Origin: Chelativorans salis
GTDB taxonomy: Bacteria; Pseudomonadota; Alphaproteobacteria; Rhizobiales; Rhizobiaceae
NCBI RefSeq assembly: GCF_025336525.1
Contig: NZ_JAOCZP010000002.1
Span: forward strand, 186,001 to 250,000
Length of the DNA stretch: 64,000 nucleotides
Direction: 5' to 3'
Shown here: piece after piece, positions 36,189-44,228 of the stretch
Numbering within the stretch: the stretch's first letter is position 1
How the letters are laid out: each line of letters begins with the position of its first letter
Made by a program: the position numbers and the translations under genes
The notes under the pieces: model-generated
The model's input: the letters and a program-made list of their open reading frames with translations, nothing else
Databases searched by the model: none
Told to the model about the DNA's origin: nothing

Positions 36189-36806
36189 ATGAGCGAGGCT
36201 ACCCAGAACGTCGCTCCCATCGCCAATATGCGCAAGCTCTCCGATGCCGTCCGCGAGATGAAGAACGCCGCCGCCGACCGCGAGGACGTGGTCGTCGAGA
36301 TGCGGGAGGCCAGCCGCACGCGGCTCGAACTCCTGGCGCAGGAGCTGGAGCCCGTCTTCGCCGAGGTGCCTGACGAGGATCCTGCCTTCGACTTCGTCAT
36401 CTCGTCCGGCGAGCAGCCACGCTTGTGGATCGACGCCGTCGCGCACGTCACCATGGGCCGCGACCGGCGCACCTACCGCTTCCTGCGCGACACGCGGCTG
36501 GGCCGGGTAGTACTGGCGGAATCGACGGACATGACGTCGGTGACCGACCAGGTCACCCGTTATATCGCCGAGCGCATGGTGGAGCGCCAGCGGTTCGTCG
36601 AGGGCGAGGTGGAGGCGCTGCCGCGTGCCGGCAATGAAACGCCGACGGCGCCAGGCGCCCTATCGCGCAACCCTTGGAAGGCCTTCTTCGGCGGGTTGCT
36701 CCTGGTGCTTGCGGGCGGCGTGGTGGGTGTCGCCAGCGTGCTCTCCCTCCTGTCCGACCGCTTCCCGGAGTTGCAGCAATTCCTGCAGCAGCTTCTATCG
36801 CGGTAG
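36189..36806 (+). CDS. Conserved single-TM protein, function unknown
   Basis: 205 aa. N-terminal charged helical part (MRKLSDAVREMKNAAADRED), a central beta-rich segment (DFVISSGEQPRLWIDAVAHV), and a C-terminal transmembrane helix at about residues 167-190 (FFGGLLLVLAGGVVGVASVL) before a short Gln-rich tail. It is a tail-anchored-like layout. I recognise it only as a type conserved in Rhizobiales. RBS GGAGG precedes the ATG. Confidence 0.75.
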   Translation: MSEATQNVAPIANMRKLSDAVREMKNAAADREDVVVEMREASRTRLELLAQELEPVFAEVPDEDPAFDFVISSGEQPRLWIDAVAHVTMGRDRRTYRFLRDTRLGRVVLAESTDMTSVTDQVTRYIAERMVERQRFVEGEVEALPRAGNETPTAPGALSRNPWKAFFGGLLLVLAGGVVGVASVLSLLSDRFPELQQFLQQLLSR

Positions 36807-36854
36807 TGGGTTGCTCCGCGGCATGCGGACCCGACGTGAAGCCCAGCATTCTGC

Positions 36855-38207
36855 TCAAATGAAATCCTGGGGCCGCGCCAATAGATCTTCGATGATGAGG
36901 CTGCTTGTGCTGTTATAGCCTCCCTCATCATAGTGGACTTCGCTGCTGGTGATCGTACGCTCGTTGCCACCGTCGTCCGGGCGCGTTTCCTCTACAGGGT
37001 GATAGACGATCTGGCCCTCCACCATGACCTTGTCGACGTAACGTTCGAAATCCATGATCCTGTCATGGCTTCCGTTGTACTCGAAGACGAAGATATCGGC
37101 GCCGGGACCACCATAGAGGATATCGTCGCCCTCGCCGCCGCGGATCGTGTCATTGCCGCTGCCACCGATGATGGTGTCATCACCGTTGCTGCCCGTGAGA
37201 TCTTTATCCTGGTCGTCGCCGCTGATCATGCTCTCGTCGTTGGCGATGTTACTGCCGTGGTCTTTGTTCTCCTCGGCAAACGTGAAATCGGCCTCGTCGA
37301 ACACCCATGCAGGCAGGTCGACAATGCGGATGACCTGACCCTCGAACTCCAGGATGGTGTCCTGTGAATGCCTGGTGCTGAGATCGCTCTTCGTTTCGAC
37401 GATCTCGGTGTGAAGCGAGAGTTGATGGAAGTCCGTGAGACCGGGGATGCCGGAGAGGTCGATCTTGTCCTTGCCCAGCTCGAAGTCGCGCACCTCGCCG
37501 TGCTCATCTGCCTCGAAGGCGAAAGTGTCGGCAACGCCTGCTTGGCCCTCCAGGGAAAGGGGGACCGGTTCCTGGGCCATGGCATCCCCTTCGCCAGCCG
37601 TCGCGGCTTCGCTTTCATTCTCATTCCCGCCGTCGGTCTCATCCCCTTCTATTGCCTGATCCTCGGTGCTGGAGGTGGTGCTGGTGTCGAGCCCCGCCAC
37701 ACCTTCGTCGACTACAGGCTGGTCATCGTCTGACGCCGGCTCCGGAGGCGTCGGGGTATCGTTGTCTTCGGGGAAGATGAAATCGTCTGCCGTAAGATCC
37801 CACCAATGAACCCCGGCCAGGACAATCCGGTTGCCATCGAACTCTACGATGACGCCCACCTTGGCGTGGGAATTGCCGGTCTCGTCTATCCCCGTCGAAG
37901 TGATCTCGAGTTGGTCGAAGCCCTTCAGACCGGGGACCCCCGACAAGTCGATCTTGTCGCCGCGCTGGAAGTCGGTCACATAAGTGTCGCCCCAGCTGCC
38001 GGTAAGGACAAAGCGATTGGCACCCTCGCCCCCGGAAAGGACGCTGCCGTTTCCGCCGCCAATGGCATCATCGCCCGGGCCGCCCTGGACGACTTCACCA
38101 TCGCCGCCAAGGAGAGTGTCATCGCCGTCGGTCCCCGGTTTGGTAACTTTGTCATAGACGAAGCTCGGAACCGTGGAGCCGAGGCCCACATAGACATTGG
38201 TGGACAT
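36855..38207 (-). CDS. RTX-type calcium-binding acidic protein
   Basis: 450 aa, very acidic, no N-terminal signal peptide. RTX nonapeptide blocks: GTDGDDTLLGGDGE and GGPGDDAIGGGNGS near the N-terminus (residues 25-60), and GSNGDDTIIGGSGNDTIRG and GGEGDDILYGGPGADIFVF near residues 340-380. Two internal modules repeat: GDKIDLSGVPGLKGFDQL and KDKIDLSGIPGLTDFHQL. Type I secretion through a C-terminal signal is typical for such proteins, but no HlyB/HlyD genes are nearby. No enzyme domain is visible; a surface or matrix role is inferred. Confidence 0.85.
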   Translation of the reverse strand: MSTNVYVGLGSTVPSFVYDKVTKPGTDGDDTLLGGDGEVVQGGPGDDAIGGGNGSVLSGGEGANRFVLTGSWGDTYVTDFQRGDKIDLSGVPGLKGFDQLEITSTGIDETGNSHAKVGVIVEFDGNRIVLAGVHWWDLTADDFIFPEDNDTPTPPEPASDDDQPVVDEGVAGLDTSTTSSTEDQAIEGDETDGGNENESEAATAGEGDAMAQEPVPLSLEGQAGVADTFAFEADEHGEVRDFELGKDKIDLSGIPGLTDFHQLSLHTEIVETKSDLSTRHSQDTILEFEGQVIRIVDLPAWVFDEADFTFAEENKDHGSNIANDESMISGDDQDKDLTGSNGDDTIIGGSGNDTIRGGEGDDILYGGPGADIFVFEYNGSHDRIMDFERYVDKVMVEGQIVYHPVEETRPDDGGNERTITSSEVHYDEGGYNSTSSLIIEDLLARPQDFI

Positions 38208-38364
38208 GGCGTTACCCCTTACAAGGTCGGCAACGTCTTATGACGCATCGCTCGGATGTCCGCGCGTTGCCGATCGCCAGCCCCCGCTAGATTTCGGCCA
38301 TATATACCTTAGGTTGTGGGGCCTCAAGTAAACTGTTATTAATAGTATATATATCGGGCGTTAT

Positions 38365-38552
38365 ACCCGGCGGCCCTCGCGGCGTGGCAAGAGGACCCAA
38401 GCCACCGCCATGCCGACCACCGGCACCGCACCGTCCGACCCGGTTGATGGAGTGCATAGCGGACAGAAGCGCGTGCCGTGCAGAACCAGCTCCGCGTCGC
38501 GCCGCCGCACCACCTTCTGAAAGTGTGAGCCCCCAAGAAGCCGCTGCAACTC
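38365..38552 (-). pseudogene. Decayed partial copy of the neighbouring metallophosphoesterase gene
   Basis: The stretch matches positions about 39050-39224 of the intact gene. The minus-strand frame reads FQKVVRRRDAELVLHGTRF where the intact protein has FQKMVRRHGAELVLHGHTH, and AVPVVGMAVAW where it has TVPVVGVAAAG. The HGHTH metal ligands are lost, there are small indels, and neither the N-terminal two thirds nor the end of the gene is present. It is a relic of a local duplication now separated by a small membrane-protein gene. The 38208-38360 stretch next to it is AT-rich and empty. Confidence 0.8.
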
Positions 38553-38660
38553 CGGGAATCGATGGGAGACGAAGAAGAACGCCGAAAAGAAACAAGTTTT
38601 GGCCGGATTCGCATGCCAGGCGGTGCATTATTTGATGAAGATGTATTCTTGGAGATGGTT

Positions 38661-38945
38661 ATGGCTGAATCTTTTCAGCGCTTTCTGGCTTTTTCCTCTT
38701 GGGCGTCTCTCGTCCTCACCGTTCTTGGAATTGGACTTTTTGTTGCTCTCAGCCCGTTCGCTTCCATTGACGAGCAGGGAGCGGTGCACGAAGACTTTCG
38801 CCTCTTTGCCTTCGTGTGTCTCGTGTTCTTCGCGGGCGTGTTGGGTATGGTCATAAGCAAAATCCTGTCGGCACTTCTGGCCTACTTCCGCCGTCGTCGC
38901 GAGACTGCTCACGCCGGCGTGCGCTCGCCGGACACCAGCACCTGA
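38661..38945 (+). CDS. Small two-TM membrane protein, unknown function
   Basis: 94 aa. Two hydrophobic helices, about residues 12-33 (ASLVLTVLGIGLFVAL) and 47-70 (FAFVCLVFFAGVLGMVISKI), then an Arg-rich tail RRRRET. The ATG at 38661 has GGAG at 38651-38654. Base composition is less GC-rich than the neighbours, a hint of transfer. Its 3' end overlaps the convergent metallophosphoesterase gene by 37 bp, and it lies between that gene and its relic. Confidence 0.6.
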   Translation: MAESFQRFLAFSSWASLVLTVLGIGLFVALSPFASIDEQGAVHEDFRLFAFVCLVFFAGVLGMVISKILSALLAYFRRRRETAHAGVRSPDTST

Positions 38946-39829
38946 GAAGAGATTTCGCCGATCTCCGCTTGCCCCTCGACCGCCCCCCGCCGCGCCAGCC
39001 GCACCTGCCACGCCCCCGGGACGCCGACGATCTCGAAGAGATTGTAGTGCCCCGCGGGCTTCGCCCCGCCATGCAACTGGCCGGCCGCCGCCACGCCGAC
39101 CACCGGCACCGTGCCGTCCGGCCCGTCGATGCGGTGAACCGTGGGCAGGTGTGTGTGCCCGTGCAGCACTAGCTCCGCGCCGTGCCGCCGCACCATCTTC
39201 TGGAAGCGTGAGATGCCGAGAAGCCGCTTGTGCGGACCCGTAGCGCCACGCACTGGCGGATGGTGGATCAGGACGATGCGGAAGAGACCCCGTGCGCCGG
39301 CCTCGTCCAGAAGTTCGGCCGTCTTCCCCGCCTGGTTTTCGGTAAAATAGCCGCTGGCCAGAAACGGCGCGGTCGCCCGCGCCGACGACACCCCGACGAT
39401 CGCCACCGGCCCGCGCACCCGCAGATAGGGAAAGCCGTAGCGGCCGGTCGGCGGCATGCTTCCGTCGCCCTTCATGTAAGGGCCCCAAGCTTGGCAAGCC
39501 CTGGCGAGCGCCCGTGGCACGTAGGCGTCGTGGTTGCCGGGCACCACTGAAATCTCCTCCGGTGCCCCGAGCCCCTCCAGCCACAGCCGTGCCATCTCGA
39601 TCTCCTTGTCGAGGGCGAGGTTCACCAGATCGCCGGTCAGGGCGATGTGGTCGGGCTTCGCGGCCAGCATGTCGTCGGTGATGCGGTCGATGATGCCGTG
39701 GTCGAGGTGGACCCGCCGGCGGCGCTGCCAGTGGAGGTAGCCTGTAATGCGTTTGGAGACGAGTTCGCGATAGGTTATGTCGGGCAGCGGCCCCAGATGG
39801 ATGTCGGAAAAATGTGCAAGGCGAAACAT
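38909..39829 (-). CDS. Metallophosphoesterase (calcineurin-like, cyclic-nucleotide PDE type)
   Basis: 306 aa. Dimetal motifs in order: FSDIHLG (D-x-H), LTGDLVNLA (GD), VVPGNHDAYV (GNHD), LIHHPPV (H), and VLHGHTHLPT (GHTH). It hydrolyses phosphoesters, perhaps cyclic nucleotides; the substrate is unproven. The ATG at 39829 (MFRLAHFSDIHLGPLPD) is chosen over a longer frame. Divergent from the NUDIX gene, 53 bp apart. A broken partial copy lies at 38365-38552. Confidence 0.92.
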   Translation of the reverse strand: MFRLAHFSDIHLGPLPDITYRELVSKRITGYLHWQRRRRVHLDHGIIDRITDDMLAAKPDHIALTGDLVNLALDKEIEMARLWLEGLGAPEEISVVPGNHDAYVPRALARACQAWGPYMKGDGSMPPTGRYGFPYLRVRGPVAIVGVSSARATAPFLASGYFTENQAGKTAELLDEAGARGLFRIVLIHHPPVRGATGPHKRLLGISRFQKMVRRHGAELVLHGHTHLPTVHRIDGPDGTVPVVGVAAAGQLHGGAKPAGHYNLFEIVGVPGAWQVRLARRGAVEGQAEIGEISSQVLVSGERTPA

Positions 39830-39882
39830 GCAACGTGTGTAGTGCAGCCCCGCCTGCCTTTCCAGCCCCCGCGGAGTTTCGC

Positions 39883-40377
39883 ATGAGCGCACGTCGTCTG
39901 GAACCACGCCCTGCCGAGAAGACGCGCCTCATCGTGCGCCTCTTCCATCTCTGGTTCCTCTTCCGCCGCCCCATGACACTCGGCGTGCGTGGCGTCGTGT
40001 ATGACACGCAGGCCCGCACCGTTCTCCTCGTGCGCCACACCTATGTGGCCGGATGGCAGTTGCCCGGCGGCGGCGTCGAGCCGGGCGAGACCATGGAAGC
40101 TGGCCTGGCGCGCGAACTGGAAGAGGAGGGCAACATCGCCCTAGCTGGCGCTCCGGAGCTGAAGTCGGTTCATTTCAACCGCCAGGCCAGCCGCCGCGAC
40201 CACGTCGCCGTCTATCTCGTCGCAAATTTCCGCCAGACCCGCCCGCACACCCCGGACGGGGAAATCGCCGAGGCACGGTTCTTTTCCCTCGACGCGCTGC
40301 CGGAGGAGACGACGGAGGCCACCCGGCGGCGCCTGGCGGAAATCTTCGAAGGGGTGCCGGTGTCGGCGGAGTGGTAG
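39883..40377 (+). CDS. NUDIX hydrolase
   Basis: 164 aa. The NUDIX box is GGGVEPGETMEAGLARELEE followed by EGNI. Before it, TLGVRGVVYDTQARTVLLVRH is the typical lead strand. It cleaves a nucleoside diphosphate linked to some moiety; the exact substrate is not predictable. The ATG at 39883 has GGAG upstream. The stop lies 3 bp from the convergent GST-family gene. Confidence 0.9.
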   Translation: MSARRLEPRPAEKTRLIVRLFHLWFLFRRPMTLGVRGVVYDTQARTVLLVRHTYVAGWQLPGGGVEPGETMEAGLARELEEEGNIALAGAPELKSVHFNRQASRRDHVAVYLVANFRQTRPHTPDGEIAEARFFSLDALPEETTEATRRRLAEIFEGVPVSAEW

Positions 40378-40380
40378 GCG

Positions 40381-41370
40381 CTACGCCGCCTTGGCGAGCC
40401 TCCCCCGGTCATGGGGTGCCGAATAGTCCACCTCCGGCCCCACCGGAACGATGCGCGTCGGGTTGATGGAGGCATGGCTGCCGTAATAATGCGCCTTGAT
40501 GTGGCGCATATTCACCGTCTCGGCGACGCCCGGCACCTGGTAGAGTTCGCGCAGATAGTTCGACAGGTTCGGATAGTCGCTGATGCGGCGCAGGTTGCAC
40601 TTGAAGTGGCCGACATAGACCGGATCGAAGCGCGCCAGCGTCGTAAAAAGCCGCCAATCGGCTTCCGTCAGCCGCTCGCCAGCGAGATAGCGCTGGCGCG
40701 ACAGGCGCTCTTCCACCGTGTCGAGGGCGGCGAATAACTGGCCGAAGGCCTCCTCATAGGCTTCCTGTGTCGTGGCGAAGCCGGCGCGGTACACACCGTT
40801 GTTGATGTTCTCGTAGACCAACTCATTGACGGCGTCGATCTCGGCGCGCAGTGGTGCAGGGTAGAGATCCACCGAGGCATCGCCCCATTCGTCGAAGGCT
40901 GAGTTCAGCATACGGATGATCTCGGCCGATTCGTTGGAGACGATGGTCTCCGTCTTCCTGTCCCACAGGACCGGCACCGTCACCCGGCCTGAATAATGCG
41001 GGTCGGCCTTGGTGTAGATCTGGTGCAGGAAATCGAGACCGTAGAGCTGGTCGCCGGTCGCCCCGTCCCCTGTCTTAAACGTCCAGCCGTTCTCGCCCAT
41101 GAAATGATGCACGACGGAGAAGGAGATCACATCCTCCAGCTTCTTTAGCTTGCGGAAGATCAGCGTGCGGTGCGCCCAGGGGCATGCGTAGGATATGTAG
41201 AGATGGTAGCGGCCGGGCTCTGCCTTGAAGCCGCGCTCGCGCCCCTCAGCCGGTTGCCCGTCCTTGGTCACGAAATCACGAAACTGCGATTTCGACCGCT
41301 CGAAGCGGCCGCCGGTTTTCGAGGTGTCGTACCATTGGTCGCGCCAAACGCCGTCGACAAGCAGGCCCAT
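40381..41370 (-). CDS. Glutathionyl-hydroquinone reductase (Xi/omega-class GST)
   Basis: 329 aa. The active-site Cys is in YISYACPWAHRTLIFRKL (CPWA motif). Further family blocks are HFMGENGWTF, YTKADPHYSGRVTVPVLWD and NESAEIIRMLNSAFDEW in the N-domain, and VYENINNGVYRAGFATTQEA in the helical C-domain. It reduces glutathionyl-(hydro)quinones, releasing GSH. The ATG at 41370 has GGAG 7 nt away; two upstream starts have no such site. The 41371-41658 stretch holds no gene. Confidence 0.93.
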   Translation of the reverse strand: MGLLVDGVWRDQWYDTSKTGGRFERSKSQFRDFVTKDGQPAEGRERGFKAEPGRYHLYISYACPWAHRTLIFRKLKKLEDVISFSVVHHFMGENGWTFKTGDGATGDQLYGLDFLHQIYTKADPHYSGRVTVPVLWDRKTETIVSNESAEIIRMLNSAFDEWGDASVDLYPAPLRAEIDAVNELVYENINNGVYRAGFATTQEAYEEAFGQLFAALDTVEERLSRQRYLAGERLTEADWRLFTTLARFDPVYVGHFKCNLRRISDYPNLSNYLRELYQVPGVAETVNMRHIKAHYYGSHASINPTRIVPVGPEVDYSAPHDRGRLAKAA

Positions 41371-41658
41371 CGTCATTCTCCTTCTGTCTGCCACCCGCAT
41401 CTAGGACCTAAAGGAGCACTTCCCAACCCCGGCAGGCATGAACGCATCGTCAACAATTCAGGACGTTCCGCAAGGAAGGCGCATCATTCCAGTGGACGAG
41501 ACGGGCGTTTGGTGCTAGCGGAACCGCTCCCTGGAGATGGATGTAATGGTTCTCTTTCCGGTGCAGCGACGACGATAGGACTGACGCGCCCTTCGTGGGT
41601 GCGGCTTGCGCGGTACGCTGACGCCGCATGACCCTGTCCCATCACCGGAAATCTCTCC

Positions 41659-42183
41659 ATGTCCCTTGCCGACATTACCTTTCTGCCGGAAGACCCGGCG
41701 CACGACGCCGAAATCGAGCACATCAACGCCGAGGCCTTCGGCCCCGGCCGCTTCACGCGCGCCGCCTACAAGATCCGCGAAGGCGGGCCGCACGAACGCG
41801 CGCTGTCCTTCGTCGCGCTCAACGCGGGCCATGTCGTCGCCTCGGTGCGCTTGACGCGCATCGCCGCGGGCGAGGGCAGGGCGCTTCTGCTCGGGCCGCT
41901 TGCCGTGCGTCCCGTCTACAAGAACAAGGGCATCGGCAAGAAGCTGGTGAAGATCGCCGTGGAGGCCGCGCGCGAGGTTGGCGCCGGCGCGGTGGTCCTC
42001 GTCGGCGACGAACCCTATTACGGACCGCTTGGCTTCAAACGCATCCCGCCCGGCCAACTGCGCATGCCGCGCCCGGTCGATCCCAACCGCCTCCTGGCGG
42101 TGGAGTTGAAGGAGGGCGCGCTGGCGGCACTCTCGGGCAAGGTGACGCACGCGGCATTGGTGGCCGAGGGTGGGGGGAGCTAG
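41659..42183 (+). CDS. GNAT family N-acetyltransferase (YhbS-like)
   Basis: 174 aa. The acetyl-CoA motif is GPLAVRPVYKNKGIGKKLVK, followed by VVLVGDEPYYGPLGFKRI, which is characteristic of the YhbS group. The substrate is unknown. It is followed 14 bp later by a frameshifted small membrane gene that was probably co-transcribed. Confidence 0.9.
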   Translation: MSLADITFLPEDPAHDAEIEHINAEAFGPGRFTRAAYKIREGGPHERALSFVALNAGHVVASVRLTRIAAGEGRALLLGPLAVRPVYKNKGIGKKLVKIAVEAAREVGAGAVVLVGDEPYYGPLGFKRIPPGQLRMPRPVDPNRLLAVELKEGALAALSGKVTHAALVAEGGGS

Positions 42184-42197
42184 GCGAAGCCCGACTC

Positions 42198-42565
42198 ATG
42201 AACCGCAAGACCGCACGCCTCCTCGCCCTGCCGCTGTTGCTGGCAGCCGCGTCCCCCGCATTGGCCGGGGTAGCCGACAAGGAGCCCACGGTAGTGGAAA
42301 TCTGGGCACGGGTCGCCACCCTCAGCGCCTTGTCCTACGGCCTTAGCCGCCTGTGCCCGCTGCTCGCCCTTCTCGTGCTGCCCGTCTCGCTTCTGTGGCA
42401 TCGAGCATGTTCGGGGAAGTCAACGACCCGCATGCTGGCCCAGCCATCCTGCGTGAACTTGGTGCTGCCTACATTGCCCAGACCTATCTCGCCTCCGCCC
42501 TGATGGTGCTCGGGCCGCTCGTTGTCGCGTTTCTGTGCGGCCGGCGGATGCGGCGATCCTCTTGA
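42198..42565 (+). pseudogene. Frameshifted small membrane protein gene
   Basis: The first frame starts with a signal-like MNRKTARLLALPLLLAAASP (cleavage near ALAG) and a second hydrophobic stretch ending LVLPVSLLWH at about 42402. It then runs into Ser/Pro-rich nonsense. From about 42404 another frame continues with SMFGEVNDPHAGPAILREL and a hydrophobic ASALMVLGPLVVAFLCG, ending at a TGA at 42563-42565. Joined, they give a coherent protein of about 122 aa. A one-base indel near 42400, by mutation or sequencing error, explains this. The family is not recognised. Confidence 0.55.
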
Positions 42566-42758
42566 GGCTACCTCGAAACGGCGTTGCTGAAGAGCGGGGA
42601 ATTCCCGGCAATAGCGCAGGCTTCATACTTCGAAAAGCCACGTTGCGAGAGAGGCGCAACCAGCACAAGATTTGGATACCAGCATCATCACAAGGGGGGC
42701 GGTTTGTGCGGCCTTTTTCTGATTGCCAGGCAGGTCGCAGTTTCCGCGAATGGAGATA

Positions 42759-42959
42759 ATGGACTACACACTTATCATCCTGGCCTGCCTGGCGACGGCG
42801 CCGGAGGCTTGCCAGTCGCAGCAGCTATACGTCACCGATTTGGCCACCCATCCCAGCGTTGCCTTCATTCAGGTGCAGCCCATCGTAGCTCGCTGGACCG
42901 AGACACATCCTGGATATTTCGTACGGAGTTGGCGTCTCTTATCTGATCGAGGGGTGTGA
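42759..42959 (+). CDS. Small hypothetical protein, possibly exported
   Basis: 66 aa from the ATG at 42759 (MDYTLIILACLATAPEAC); an ATG three codons earlier is equally possible. It has a short hydrophobic N-terminus with two Cys, then TDLATHPSVAFIQVQPIVAR and HPGYFVRSW. The layout (hydrophobic start, Cys pair, a Gln/Trp-rich middle, final W) recalls a group of tiny rhizobial proteins of unknown function. No good Shine-Dalgarno is seen, and the coding call is tentative. The 42566-42758 stretch upstream is empty. Confidence 0.45.
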   Translation: MDYTLIILACLATAPEACQSQQLYVTDLATHPSVAFIQVQPIVARWTETHPGYFVRSWRLLSDRGV

Positions 42960-43053
42960 GGTCCGTGACGGAGACCGCTCGCGGAAAACAACAAAGACAA
43001 TTCCTCAACACATTTCCATGCCGCAGCAAGGCCCGGCGGTCCGAATAGCACCG

Positions 43054-44022
43054 TCAGCCCTTCAGCCATGGCGATTGCGAACTCCAGAAGATCACGTCAA
43101 CCCCCAGATAATCGGTGGCGAAGCGGACGAACTCCTCTTTCGTGAAGGGTTTGCGGGTCTTCGGGTTCGTATAGGTCAGGGTCGGCTCCTGCACCGCCAT
43201 TGCCACGAGGCCGAGCTTTCCCTTGTATCGGTTGAAAAAAGGATAGGCGTTCTTCATCTGCACCTTGCGGTAGGGGACGATGTCGGGGCCGCCAAGGCCG
43301 ATATCGTGATCGGCGGCGTATTCGAACAGCCGCCCCATGTAGTCGTGGTCGTTTGCCCACTCGCAGGGCCAGAAGTTCACGTACTGCACGACGTGCGATT
43401 TCGTGAAGGCCGCCCAGGCGGCGGCCAGATTATCCATCTCCGCCTCGAAATAGGCGTCACAGGTAAAACCGGTGCGGTCGCCCTTCATGTCGATATCGAC
43501 GGCGGTCTCGGGCAGGTTTATGCCGAATACCCTCCCGTCGAACGTATCGGCCAAGGCTTCTATGAGAGCCTGAAAGCGGCCGCGCACCGCATCGTTCCAC
43601 TGCATGGCCACCCAGCCGTGACCGACCGGCTGTCTCTCACCGGCGTTGTCGACCTGAGCCACCAGGCCGCCGCCATATTGCAGGCCGGTCGTCAGATACG
43701 CAGGCACGTTCCTCGCCTCGATCGAGAAGAAGCGGTCCTGCACTTGGATGAAAAGCTTCTTGCCTAGCTTGTCGGCAACCGCCAGATCCCCCTCGATCGC
43801 CGAGAAGTCGTATTGCCCCATGCCGGGTTCCAGCGACTTCCAGTTGTAGACGATCTGAACGCCGTCGATGTCAGGCCGCTCAAGAACAGGCCGTAACTCT
43901 TCAAGGCTTCCGGAACTCGTATAGAGAAAGTTCGCCGGCGCATCCCCACCTCCCGCAGAAGCAGAGCCACAGAGCGCCGCCAATACGGCGGCGATGGCTC
44001 CAATAGATGTCGAAATCCGCAT
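43054..44022 (-). CDS. Secreted TIM-barrel glycoside hydrolase-like protein
   Basis: 322 aa. Signal peptide MRISTSIGAIAAVLAALCGS, cleaved near ASA. The mature part has glycosidase-like elements: GVQIVYNWKSLEPGMGQYDF, a possible acid/base FGINLPETAVDID, and a late WSSQSPWLKG end. No catalytic pair is certain and the exact family is not recognised. It stands alone. The 44023-44228 gap is AT-rich (a likely promoter) with no gene. Confidence 0.6.
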   Translation of the reverse strand: MRISTSIGAIAAVLAALCGSASAGGGDAPANFLYTSSGSLEELRPVLERPDIDGVQIVYNWKSLEPGMGQYDFSAIEGDLAVADKLGKKLFIQVQDRFFSIEARNVPAYLTTGLQYGGGLVAQVDNAGERQPVGHGWVAMQWNDAVRGRFQALIEALADTFDGRVFGINLPETAVDIDMKGDRTGFTCDAYFEAEMDNLAAAWAAFTKSHVVQYVNFWPCEWANDHDYMGRLFEYAADHDIGLGGPDIVPYRKVQMKNAYPFFNRYKGKLGLVAMAVQEPTLTYTNPKTRKPFTKEEFVRFATDYLGVDVIFWSSQSPWLKG

Positions 44023-44228
44023 CTTGTCCTCTCGAATAATTATTTAAATCAATGGTATAGCTGATAAAATATACTTGGAGCGCCGTGCGTCCGTTCGGGC
44101 GCATAATCTACCCATCGTGCTTCCTGAGAATCGATTTTCGATCCTATACTGTAGTGACGGAGCGGTTGAAATGTGGCGTTGCGAAGCAAGAAGGCCGCGG
44201 CCACTGATGTGGGGAGCCGGATCGCGCC

